A DNA stretch of 64,000 nucleotides, taken from the NCBI RefSeq assembly GCF_019649055.1, contig NW_026570367.1, positions 233,763-297,762 on the forward strand. Direction: 5' to 3'. Positions 28,855 to 39,500 of this stretch are shown piece after piece. The notes beneath the pieces are model-generated. The model was not told the origin of the DNA, searched no databases, and worked only from the letters and a program-made list of their open reading frames with translations. The DNA comes from Paramacrobiotus metropolitanus (taxonomy: Eukaryota; Tardigrada; Eutardigrada; Parachela; Macrobiotidae). How positions within the stretch are numbered: position 1 is the stretch's first letter; each line of letters begins with the position of its first letter. A program made the position numbers and the translations under genes.

Positions 28855-30872
28855 GTACAAAAGTGCGGAAGTGTCCCAGCCGAAATCCGACCAATATTTT
28901 TTGGTGGCAAGCTGCTAGCCCTAAGAAAAAAAGACGGCGGCTTACGCCCGATTGCGGTCGGTCTAACATTACGCCGCCTGATCGCGAAAATCATATGCCA
29001 CCGAGTGGCCGACCGGATCACACCTGTTTTGTCGCCCCAGCAGTTTGGCTTCAACGTGCGTGGTGGTGCAGAAGCAATTGTGCATGCGACAAGAGAATTT
29101 GTGGAGTCGTCCGTAGCGGAGGTAACGTCGATTTTGAAAGTCGACTTCAAGAACGCCTTTAACACCGTATCTAGAGAAGCCGTGTTAGCCGCCGCGGAAT
29201 GCCACCTACCTAAATATAAAGCCTTCATTCAGTCCGCGTACGGTAATCATTCATCGCTTTTCATTGAGCAGTTGATTATGTCATCCGAATCAGGAGTACA
29301 GCAAGGAGACCCACTGGGACCGCTACTGTTCTGCCTTGCACTCCAGCCAGTCGTGGCGTCTTTGAAAGCAGCTTTGAATGTCTGGTTTCTGGATGACGGA
29401 ATCAAGGGCGGTAAGCCAGCGACAGTAGCACATGCCTTTGCGGAGATCATTCTGAAAGCCCGTGAAATTGGCCTAGTGGTGAACGAGGCAAAGTGCGAGC
29501 TTCATATTTCCGGCGGAACCGAAGAAGCCCGGAACGATGCTGTGGCATATTTCCAGGAGATGTACCCGAAACTACGCATCCTGACAAATGCCGACTTCCT
29601 ATTGTTGGGTGCACCGGTTTTGGACGATGCCATCGGTCCAGCTGTAGCCGAAAAGTGCGCAACAGTTAAAATGGCGTGTGAGCGGTTAGAGTTTTAAGCA
29701 CTCTTCCTACTGAAAAACTGTCTGGGGGCCCCAAAGATTATATATATGCTGCGCTGTTGCAATGCATGGAAACAACCGCAACAACTCTATCAACTGGATG
29801 AAGCAGTGCGGGTGTGTTTTCAGTCCCTGTGCAATGTACGAACGTCCCACGACGACTATCCTTGTTGGCGGCAGGCGACACTCCCAGTGAGCAGAGGCGG
29901 TATTGGCATACGCCAGGCGGAAGAATTAGCTCTCCCTGCCTTTTTGGCATCGATTCACTCCGTATCCGGCTTAATATCACTATTGCTTTTTGATCACCCT
30001 ACTGTAAATCTTTCTGCCGCTTTTGAGTTGTGGACAGTCAAAGCGCGACTGGCAGATCTCCCGGAGCAAAATGTCAGAAAGGTACAACGAGCATGGGACC
30101 TTCCGCTATGTAACACGTCACTATCCACACTGCTCGACATCTTTCGATGATGAAATTAACCGGGCCCGCCTCCTCGCACAGTCGACACCGGAAGCCGGCA
30201 TATGGTTAAATGCCTTGCCCTCGGCACACATCGGCAACCTCTTGGACGATGACACCGTGAAGATATCAGTCGGCTTGAGACTGGGAGTGAATATCTGTGA
30301 AGCACATTCATGTTCTAAGTGCCACAAGCCCGTTGATGTGTATGGCCACCACGGGTTGTCCTGTGCTTTCTCCGCCGGAAGACATCCACTCCACGGCGGC
30401 CTGAATAGTATTTTGTGCAGAACGTTAGTGTCAGCCGGCATCCCTGCTAAACTGGAGCCACGAGGTACATCCCACACATCCGACCGTCGCCCAGATGGCT
30501 GCACCACGTTTGCGTGGACGCGGTATGTGTTTGGCGTGGGACGTGACCTGCGTGGATAGTGTTGCTATGTCTCACCGGAAAGCCACATCAGTCACTGCGG
30601 GATCCGCCGCCGCACAGGCGGAGGATAGAAAAGCGGGACTGTACTTGTACCTACAGGGCAGATACATCTTCGTACCGCTGGCTTTTGAAACTCTTGGACC
30701 ATGGGGAAAATCAGCTAGCCGTTTAGTGAAAGAAATTGGCAAGCGATTTCAACAGCATACGGGTGAACCTCGCTCCCATGAGTACCTCCGTCAACGTCTG
30801 TCGCTGGAAATTCAGCGAGGCAACGCTGCTTCCGTTCTCGGTACAATGGAAAGAGCGGCAGCATTAAATTGA
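28855..30872 (+). pseudogene. Decayed non-LTR-like reverse transcriptase with C-terminal nuclease-like region
   Basis: A 5'-truncated retroelement ORF. It starts within a palm segment (GGKLLALRKKDGGLRPIAVG), continues through FGFNVRGGAEA, the A box (LKVDFKNAFNTVSR), the B box (SGVQQGDPLGPLLFCLA) and the catalytic C box, here FLDDG. The frame is broken by a TAA at 29695, a frameshift near 30130 and another near 30510. The last ~250 codons carry a Cys/His knuckle (CSKCHKPVDVYGHHGLSC) and a PD-(D/E)XK-like spacing (RPDG then LAWDVTCVD), as expected of a restriction-like endonuclease. The same domain order is common in uncharacterised invertebrate RT proteins. The clade is not certain to me; non-LTR is the best guess. 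Confidence 0.75.
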
Positions 30873-31259
30873 ATTAGCGGAGCTAATTCCGGTTAAGACA
30901 GCGGAGAAGGATGAAAGGCGGATTGGAGAGATGTGGTTGGGCGCTGGTGGGGCGCTTGGGCAGTGGTCAGTTGTAGCACTGTATGTTATGGATAGTATCA
31001 TGGAAAGTTTGTGTATGTAGTTGTGCGATTGACGTAGCTGAGTGCCGTGTCTGAAAGTTAGTTCTGTGGCTGCTTGAATTGTGTTTGTGAATTTCTTCTG
31101 AAAGTGGTTTGAGAATGCTGTGGTATAAGATGTGCCGTGCTTGTAAGCTTAGGGAACTATATTTCCGGTTTCGTGATGACCTTTATCGTGCAGCTTGTGT
31201 ATCTTATGACCAATTTCTCGAGGTACCCATTTATGTCATCGTAATTGACGATTTATGAA
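30873..31259. other. Spacer between two retroelements
   Basis: About 390 bp without coding signal, T/G-rich. It may include the 3' UTR of the first element and the left end of the DIRS element. Confidence 0.35.
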
Positions 31260-31441
31260 TTTCTGGTGATTTAATTTGTATTTTCTGCTGCAATGTCACG
31301 TCGTTTGAGATCGCAAATCGCATCCGTGTCGTCTTTATCGGAAGCGTCTACGAAACTACGAAACAGTCTTCAGTACTGTCTGATGATTCGGATGAGTCCA
31401 CAGGAACGCTTTATCGCGTTGCCAGGTCCAGTCGGAAGTCA

Positions 31442-32443
31442 GTGTCACCTCCCAGGAAGAAGTCGCGTTCCCGTATATCGCCTTCTGTGGAGTCTCTGCT
31501 TCGTCGACAGAATGAAATGCAAGCTCAAATCGACACTTTGACATCTGCCGGGCATCATCGTCCGTCTCAGTCTTGTGCGTCGCCGGATATTGGTCAACGG
31601 GACAGCATCTTAATCAGTGACTGCTCAACGCCTGTTGTTTTACCGAAACTGCCTGTAAGTGCGCGCCTTGGTCCGTTTTTAAATTTGACAGCAGTGGATC
31701 CTGAAATTGAAGCGGATCTTCGCAGTAACGAAAGATACGTTGATTTCGCTGAACTGCTAGCCGCCACAGACTTCCAGTATTATTCTGTTCGGGATAAAAA
31801 GTCATTTAAGCCACCGCCAATTGAATCATTTGCACAGTGGGTTAGTGCATGCTCTGTGTTTATGGCTCACCGTACGCATTATTATCCTGACATGCGCCTG
31901 CCGTTGATTAAGTACTTGAGTGTTATGGCTAGTTTTGCGGCCAGTGGTTACTCTGTTAACCAGTGGCTGGGTTACGACCATCGCTTTCGTATGTTTGCTC
32001 GTACGCAGCCGTTCAACGTGGCTATATGGGAGACAGCTGATCAAGAAATCTTTCGGCAGTCTTTCCAGATGCAACGTTTACCGGAACAACTGCAGATGCA
32101 ACGTCTATCGGAACCGCAGCGCGGTGCTTGTAATAACTGCGGCCGTAATGGTCATTTTGCTCGTAATTGTTGGATGCGGCCGGCTGTAGGTGTAGCAAGT
32201 ACTAGCAGCAGCAGCACACAGCTTTTTCGTGACCGGCCGGCTGCGGCCGGCGGGGATCGAAAAAATAGTGCCGGTAGTGTGGGAAAAGTCATTTGTCAGG
32301 ACTTCAACGATGGAATTTGTTCAACACCATGCCGTAAGAAACTTCGTCATTTCTGCTTACATTGCGGACGTGGAGGCCACGGTTTCTATTCCTGCTATGA
32401 AGTCAATGATGCCAACAAAACCGGCAACCCCGCTTCGTCGTGA
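31442..32443 (+). CDS. DIRS gag-like protein with two CCHC zinc knuckles
   Basis: The open frame encodes about 333 residues and packages element RNA by analogy with other gags. A basic start (PPRKKSRSRISP) is followed by a helical core (FAQWVSACSVFMAHRTHYY, then YDHRFRMFA). Two zinc knuckles lie at the C-terminus: CNNCGRNGHFARNC near residue 225 and CLHCGRGGHGFYSC near residue 310. The frame begins with GTG, not ATG. The ATG at 31293 lies in another frame, so either a frameshift has occurred just upstream or the true start lies further 5'. Confidence 0.75.
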   Translation: MSPPRKKSRSRISPSVESLLRRQNEMQAQIDTLTSAGHHRPSQSCASPDIGQRDSILISDCSTPVVLPKLPVSARLGPFLNLTAVDPEIEADLRSNERYVDFAELLAATDFQYYSVRDKKSFKPPPIESFAQWVSACSVFMAHRTHYYPDMRLPLIKYLSVMASFAASGYSVNQWLGYDHRFRMFARTQPFNVAIWETADQEIFRQSFQMQRLPEQLQMQRLSEPQRGACNNCGRNGHFARNCWMRPAVGVASTSSSSTQLFRDRPAAAGGDRKNSAGSVGKVICQDFNDGICSTPCRKKLRHFCLHCGRGGHGFYSCYEVNDANKTGNPASS

Positions 32444-33992
32444 GAAATTTGTCCAGTTATTGGCAGACCACCCAGATCGGTTGTTCGTTGCGCAGATATC
32501 TGATATCTTATTAAATGGAGCGGATATTGGTTATACCGGCCCCGCGTATCTTGGACAGTGTCTAATATGAAATCAGCAGTTATCCATCATGATATTTTGT
32601 TAGCGTCTGTGCAGAAAGAAGTGTCATTAGGCCACTCTGTTGCCCGTTTGATAACCGCCATTAATTAATTTTGTCTGCAATTCCCTCGGCGTTATTCCCA
32701 AAGCGTCAGGTGGACACAGAATCATAAATAATTTGTCAGCTCCGTCTGGCACATCTGTTAACGACTGCATTGACCGCCACACATATACTGTTTCTTACTG
32801 TACAGTCGATGATGCTATCCGCTATTTGAAGACAGCTGGTAAAGGCGCAGTTATGGTAAAATTAGACATTAAACATGCCTTTAGACTGGTGCCAGTTCGG
32901 CGTGAAGACTGGCATCTCCTGGGTTATCGTGTGGGAAATGGATACTATTTTGATATAGTTTTACCGTTCGGCTCGCGTTCTTCTCCCTATTTATTCTGCT
33001 TATTCTCTGAAGCAGTTCACTGGATCTTATCGAATATCACCCATCATAAGTGGATTTTGCGTTATGTGGACGATTTCCTTATCATAGGCTTGGCTGGTTC
33101 GGCACAGTGTCAGCTTATACTTGACAGTTTCATTGATTTATGTGGCATTCTTGGCGTTCCGTTGGCGGTCGAAAAGACCGAAGGTCCGGCAACTGCACTG
33201 ACCTTTTTAGGGATTGTGCTTGATTCAGTGGCCGGCACCATCTCTTTGCCTTCTAAAAAGCTTGCGGAAATTGTTTTAGTGCTTGCACAGTGGGCTGATC
33301 GTACTACTTGTTCCAAAACTGAGCTACAAAGTATTATCGGTAAATTACAGTCTGCTGCAAAATGCGTGCCGGTTGGTCGGCTTTTTCTACGTCGTATGAT
33401 TAACTTGCTGTGTAATCAGTTGGATGAAGTTGTATTGGATGCCGGCTTTCATGCGGATATACAGTGGTGGCGCGATTTCTTGCCAACATGGAACGGCACT
33501 AATTCCTTCATGGACATAGATTGGTCTGATGCGGATGTGTTACAGTTATTCACTGACGCATCGTTATCGGTGGGAATTGGTGGTTATTTTGCCGGTCGTT
33601 GGTTTTCTGCGAAATGGCCAGCTGGCGCGGTTATGGCTGAGCACAGTATCGCACTCTGTGAGATAATTCCAGTATACATTGCATGTCTGCTATGGGGAAA
33701 GTTACTAGCCGACAAAAAAGTTCAGTTGCATTCTGACAATCTCGCTGTTGTGCAAGCATGGTCTAAGTTTTGTTCTGCTAATTTACAAATAAACTCTGTT
33801 ATGCGGAAAATATTTTTTATTGCGGCTCAACATAATTTCAATTTAAGAATTGTCCACATAGCTGGTTTGTCGAACAATGTTGCCGACGCTTTGTCTCGTG
33901 GTCAGCTAGTTATATTTCGTCAGCTTTGTGCTAATGCTAATGCTAACCCTGAGTTCGTACCCGATGTGTTGAATGAGTTACTAGTTGAGTAG
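32420..33992 (+). CDS. DIRS reverse transcriptase / RNase H
   Basis: The long frame 32733-33992 holds the RT palm with VKLDIKHAFRLVPV (A box), FGSRSSPYLFC (B box) and RYVDDFLIIG (catalytic YVDD), then an RNase H domain (LFTDASLSVGIGG, later LHSDNLAVVQAWS, and a final DALSR). The N-terminal portion lies upstream in another frame (FVQLLADHPDRLFVAQISD around 32450), interrupted by a stop at 32568 and a second around 32667, so this copy is damaged at its 5' side. The 3' end overlaps the recombinase ORF by 8 bp. Confidence 0.85.
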
Positions 33993-34920
33993 CATGGATT
34001 CTACTATTAAATTGTTATTAAAAAGTCATATTGCATCCTCTTCTCGGTCCGTGTACTGCATTGGTTTTACAACTTATCGCAACTTTTGCCAGCAACACAG
34101 TTATCGGCTTAGCTGTTCATCTTTGTTGCGTTTCATTGCACATTTGTTCGATTCTAGTAAATCATATGCCACGCTTCGTGTATATATTTCTGGTGTTTCT
34201 AATTGGCTGTGTGAGCATGGAAAATTTGATTTTACAAAGTCGCTGGTTATTACTCGCGCGCTTAAAGGTTATGCGCGGCTCCGTCCGCCTCGGTGCGATA
34301 AGAGACTACCGGTATCACTGAATGTTATGAGATTAATTAAGCGCTGTCTTAATGATTCTCATTGGGCACCATACGATAAGTCATTATTCTGGGCAGCTTG
34401 TAATGCTGCATACTTTGGTTTCCTTCGTCCGTGTGAGTTTACGTCTTCGCACAAACGCTCTTTCCAAGCTTGTTCTACCTTGTTGCTGTCTGATGTATCC
34501 TTTCAGAAATCTGTTGTCTTAATGTCTATTAAGCGGTCTAAAACAGACCAGTATGCTCGTGGTTCGGTTGTATCGTTGTCTGCTACAAACAGATCTGTTT
34601 GCCCACTTCGGTCTATCTATAAGTTTTACCTATTGCGCAAGGATTTGGATTATCTTAATAACTATCCTATATTTACTTTTCGGGATGGTACCTTTCTTTC
34701 TCGCTCTCGCTTCGCCGGCATGTTGAAAGCGCTTTTGCACGGTATTTCTAAACTTGGTTGTATTACACCACACAGCTTCCGTATCGGAGCTGCGACTACT
34801 GCTGCGAACTGTCACCAGTCGGATATCTGTAGAAGAGAAGTAGTAACAACAGCGGTTGATGGTAGTAACAATAGCGGGCTCTCCTATTGGTCGGTTTGGC
34901 CTAAGTACCGCCCCCTGTAG
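33985..34920 (+). CDS. DIRS tyrosine recombinase, altered C-terminus
   Basis: A tyrosine recombinase of about 311 residues. The N-terminal SAM-like domain (SSRSVYCIGFTTYRNFC) is followed by the catalytic domain with the first arginine in FGFLRPCEF, a lysine in SIKRSKTDQ, and the HSFRIGAATTAA box (H-x-x-R). The segment after that box, which in DIRS proteins normally runs to the catalytic tyrosine in a W-S-x-A-Y context, is replaced by a serine/asparagine-rich stretch. Activity of this copy is doubtful. Confidence 0.8.
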   Translation: MSSMDSTIKLLLKSHIASSSRSVYCIGFTTYRNFCQQHSYRLSCSSLLRFIAHLFDSSKSYATLRVYISGVSNWLCEHGKFDFTKSLVITRALKGYARLRPPRCDKRLPVSLNVMRLIKRCLNDSHWAPYDKSLFWAACNAAYFGFLRPCEFTSSHKRSFQACSTLLLSDVSFQKSVVLMSIKRSKTDQYARGSVVSLSATNRSVCPLRSIYKFYLLRKDLDYLNNYPIFTFRDGTFLSRSRFAGMLKALLHGISKLGCITPHSFRIGAATTAANCHQSDICRREVVTTAVDGSNNSGLSYWSVWPKYRPL

Positions 34921-34984
34921 TCTAGGGTGTACGAATAGCGGATTATGGTCTGTGCACTGTACTGTATATACGTACAAATCAGTC

Positions 34985-35175
34985 TGGTCTGATGGTGAGT
35001 ACGAATAGCGTACAGATCAGTTTGGTCTGATAGTGTGTACGAATGGCGTACAGATCAGTTTGGTCTGATAGTGTGTACGAATGGCGTACAGATCGGTTTA
35101 ACCTGTATGCCGCCTATAATATACTGTGTACGAATAGCGTATTGGTCGGTTTGATCTGTCTACCGCCTATAATCT
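34985..35175. repeat. 38-bp tandem repeat (about 5 copies)
   Basis: Units of the form GTGTACGAATGGCGTACAGA followed by a TCAGTTTGGTCTGATA-type tail recur from about 34995. The middle two copies are nearly identical and the last two diverged. It follows the recombinase ORF directly and may be part of the DIRS 3' region. Confidence 0.7.
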
Positions 35176-35210
35176 ACTATGTACAAAACCGCATTGGCTG
35201 ACGTTCTACT

Positions 35211-36180
35211 AGTACTATACAACTGAAACCAACTATACTGCATTATCCATGCACTGACTTGTGGTCAAAAGCACAAGCCAAACTTTTCCAAGTCATCATT
35301 CTTAGTTTTCACTTCTGGAAGTCACCATCTAAGGAATTTTATCTGCAGCACTACAACTGGATTAACGTGCTTGATCGTGTGCTATCTTTATGAAAGTTGT
35401 TTTGCTGGAAACTGCAAAGATTGTTTGCACGTTTTAAAGGCTTTTATCTTAACGTTGTCATTGTTGATGTCCTCGTTGTGTTATTTTTGCACTCGGATCT
35501 GTACTGATTTTGGAATATTTCTCATCTTGTACTGATTGACTGGCACGGAACAGCACGTGTTAGCGCAGGCGGAGTAGAGAAGTGTCCGCATTCGGAGGGA
35601 TTCCATACGGTAAGTAAATGTGTACGTGTTAAGTACTCTTTTCCGCACGTTCTCATAGTTTTCATCCCTGCATACATTTAGTTACACAAAGTTATATCTT
35701 CTTGGCGCCGTTCATAAAATCTTTCATAAGATTCCCTGTGTCTAATTACTGTCTCTCCTTCAACTTTGACGCGACAATCTCAAGATTCTTATTGTCTTAC
35801 GAAGTGCATGGCGCCGCACCAGGTGCATTCTGACTTTCGCTTCTTTACTTTTTCACGTGCTTTGTATGACAATCTCAACATTCCAGCTGCCTAATTACTG
35901 TCTTTCTTGCAATTCTGAAGCGACATTCTCAAGTTTCCTTTATGCTTGACGCGACATTTTCAAGATTCTTACTGTCTTACCGTCTTGCTTGGCGCCACGC
36001 CAGGAGCATTCCCACAATCCTTTCCACATGCTGCATAACATTCTACCTCTCCGATTCCTGTCTGTCCCTCAACTGTGCCTTGACATTCTGAGATTTCTAA
36101 ACGTGTGACACGATGTTCTCAAGCTTTTTTCTTGCTCGACACGAGATTCTCAACTTTACTACATATCAGACGTGAAAACC
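35211..36180. repeat. Non-coding region with imperfect CGACATTCTCAAG-type repeats
   Basis: From about 35690 to 36160 the phrases TAATTACTGTCT, GACGCGACAATCTCAAGATT and TGGCGCC followed by an AGGTGCATTC-like segment recur three to four times with irregular spacing (about 75-170 bp). No coding potential. It may be the left flank of the virus-like element or an unrelated satellite. Confidence 0.5.
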
Positions 36181-36209
36181 GAGTCGCTACTGATGGTGCA
36201 GGCAAAACT

Positions 36210-36552
36210 TTTGAGATAGCACATGGTTCAACTTGATCGGGCGCAACTTTTTTTTTTTTCTTTAAGAAAATGGTAACACATGGTAAGAGTTCATTGAGAA
36301 GAACTTTTTAGATGATAACACATGGTTCAACTTGATCGGGCGCAACTTTTTTTTTTTAAGAAAATCGTAACACATGGTAAGATTTCATTGAGAAGAACTT
36401 TTTAAATGATAACACATGGTTCAACTTGATCGGGCGTTTTTTTTTTTTCGGAAAACGGTAGCATATGGTTCAGCTTTGTCTGGCACAACGTTTCAGATGA
36501 TAACACATGGTTCAACTTCATCGGGCGCAACTTTTTTTTTTTTTTTTTTTTT
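36210..36552. repeat. ~95-bp tandem repeat with poly-T tracts
   Basis: Four copies start with CACATGGTTCAACTTGATCG (about 36220, 36320, 36413, 36505; the last reads CTTCATCG). Each is followed by GGCG, usually CAAC, then a T-run of 9-22 bases; the first two copies continue with GTAACACATGGTAAGA. The array ends 30 bp before the ATG of the first virus-like polymerase gene. Confidence 0.8.
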
Positions 36553-36582
36553 GGAAATTGTGTTCTGTGACTGTAGGCCGCT

Positions 36583-39500
36583 ATGGGACGGTGCAAGGTA
36601 GTTCCGGTACGAAACCGGAGTCGCAGAACAGTTTTTCTGGATAAAGAAAAGTCACCAGTCTTTTCAGCACCGAGATCGCCTACTTCAAATACCGGACAAT
36701 GTCCAAGATGCGGAACGATGGTTGTCAAGCCTTTAAGCGCACATATCTTGCAACACTGCTCGTATCTTTCCAAGAGTTTCAAAGAATTTGTAGAAAAAGA
36801 ATGTTCTGCGGCTAAACGGGCTGTAGATGCGCTAGAAGCGCTGCATTATCCAGGAAAGCGGTTTGTTAGACAGTTGGATAAAGTGACCAGTGCCTTGGCT
36901 CATGGTTCGGGTGTTCGCGTGGCGAGAACATACCGCGCTGACCAATATAATCGCTATGTGACGGACAGAGACTTTACCGACTCTTGGTCACTCAGTAATC
37001 TTGCTGCATCGCTGGACTGTGTCAACTTGAAGAGTCTTCTTCATTTGCTTGCAACGAAAGGCAGCTTCTTGATTCCTGTGTCAACAACAAACAAACAAAT
37101 GCACAAAGATCTTATTTCTCATGTGTCCGTGATGGTGCTACTCAATAACGGTAGGGGTTTGTGTTACGGTTGTAATGATGTCATGTCATGTCATGTCTTT
37201 CGTAGGCTCAGAAATAAAAATAATGTTCTTCAATCCAAGTGGCAAAAAGTGTTCGTCCAAATTCATTGGCCGCGCCTTCATCGAAGCTATTCTGGATGAG
37301 TCTAAGCCATACCCTGAGTTGTACAACTTTTTCCATCAACAATGGCCGGAGATACCTAAAGACTTTCAGCACCTGCTGCCGGACAGCGTACAACATGGTG
37401 CAACTTTGTTCAGTGAAGCATGCACGCACTTGTCTCGTTATTTTATCAACACCACTTTGGAAAAGGTAAGCATCGAAATTTTCTTTTTTATTAATTTTTG
37501 AATTATGATTTCTGTACAGGTTGTTTCTGGCCAAGATATACAATTTGCCATGCGTGACACAGCTGTCGAAATCCAGCTGTTTGGTTGGCAGATGATTTAC
37601 TCCCGTCATACAACGTTGGAGAAGAGCAATGCCCTGCGTAGCAAGATTCAGAAGCGAATTGGCTGCCACTACATTCTAAATTTGGCCACCGATGTTAGGT
37701 ATGGCACAGAATTCTACGTGCAAACAGTTCTCTAGTTAATCAAGGGCTTCTTTTGTAGTTCTGAGCCTTCAACATTGAACCAAGTGGATACTAACTACAT
37801 TGCTGCCATGGATCATGATCTCATGGATAACGACAACGACTTTGACGACTACGGATATAACTTCGACGAATTCTTTAATCCTTATTCACCGCCTGGTAGT
37901 CCATTCAACTGGTCGCAAGTCTACACACCACCTCAATCGCCAGCCACACAATCCGATGAAACGCAGGAACCCATGGAAGTTACTGTGGAAAACGTCCTGG
38001 ATGTTGAAGAAAATGTTCAGGCAGGTGGTGCAGAGCCGATGGATGTCGACGTGCAAGATAACGACGACGATGTGGGAGAAGCTATTGTTGCGAATCATGT
38101 TCCATCCCAGGAATCACTTAGCCAACCCGTTCATGATGTTAACGTTCCTGAGTCAGGCCAATCCATACCGTCGGAATCAGACTGGTCCAAAGCTTTTACG
38201 CTCCAGAAGATAAGTCACAATCACAATAAAAAGTTCAACCACCATCAGTATTTCTACAGCCTTAAGATCAAATCTTTGCCGCAAGAGTTTGATACAGTAA
38301 CTTCCCTAGAAGCATTGCCTGAAGTGTTCAAAGCGGTGTGGAAAGCGTGTTCTAAAGATTTTCAGCCGCACGACGCTGTGTGTATAACACTGTTCACCCG
38401 GACTATGGAAAATCCAATGCACTTGAGAATGCAATTCTTCAGTAACTTCAATCCGCGCGATTTGACTGAAATGGTGATGAAAATAAACTCTGGCGGACTC
38501 TTCTGCATTGACGATTCTTTGCGACTCGTTATTCAGCGTACGGTAATCCCCGCCGGAGGTGCTCGTGTACGTAAGCATATTCACTCGACGCATGATCGGA
38601 AACGGTTTGCGCGTTCAATTGTGCAAGTTGATGTCGGTTATAATCTGTGTCTGCCAGCATGCCTTGTGCTCGGAAGGTTCTATCACGATCCTGCAAAGAA
38701 CATACGAAACTGGAAGCAACTGACTGATAAAAGAGAGAAGAAACTGCAAGAACTCGCAGCAAAACTAGTGGAAGAAGCTGGACTTACTGTCGGAACAAAG
38801 TTTTCCTTAAACGACATTGAACGTTTCCAAACAACTGCCCTTAAAGAGTTCCAGATCAAAGTTGTTGGAGCCGAGCAGGGGAACATCATAATTGCCAGGT
38901 GTCCCGAAAGGCAAGGGAAGCTGGAAACCATCTATCTTCTGTACGAAAATGGCCATTTCGATCTAATAACCAGTCCATCCGGGTTTCATCGACGTGGGTA
39001 TTATTGTGAGTTGTGTGACAAGGCTTATGTTCAGAAAGAAAAGCATCGATGCCAAGGTAAATGCACCAAATGTTATCGCCCAAGAGAGGTATGCGTCGAG
39101 CCTGAAGAAACTAGCAGAATCTTGTGCACAGATTGCAATCGTGAATTCAATAACAACAAGTGCTACGATTTACATAAGAAAGCACGCAAAAACGGTCGGC
39201 CATACTGTACGGAATTGTTCATTTGCCCAAATTGTGGAGTTTTTGTAAGTCTACTCAATCGGAAATTCAAGAAGCACGAATGTGGTGAGATGTTTTGCCA
39301 TCCATGCCAGGAGTGGGTTGATCAAGCCACGCACAAGTGCTATCTTAAACCGTTGGAGCCTCGTGTCCATGGATCGAGTTCAAATTACATCTTTTTCGAT
39401 TATGAAACTTACTTGGACGCAGAGGGAATCCATCGGCCTTGTTACGTCGTGGCACAATACACTAGCGGAGAAGAGTTTCGCTTCCCTCCAGATAATGTGC

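Larger units (their letters stand above)
31260..35210 (+). mobile_element. DIRS-type tyrosine-recombinase retrotransposon
   Basis: The order gag, RT/RNase H, tyrosine recombinase on one strand without LTRs or integrase is diagnostic of DIRS elements, which integrate as circles through a tyrosine recombinase. The recombinase is followed by 38-bp tandem repeats at 34985-35175 that may belong to the element's terminal or complementary regions. Exact ends were not determined. Confidence 0.85.

Noticed and set aside
34985-35175. CRISPR-like array
   Set aside because: Units are contiguous 38-bp tandem copies without unique spacers, in a eukaryotic retroelement.
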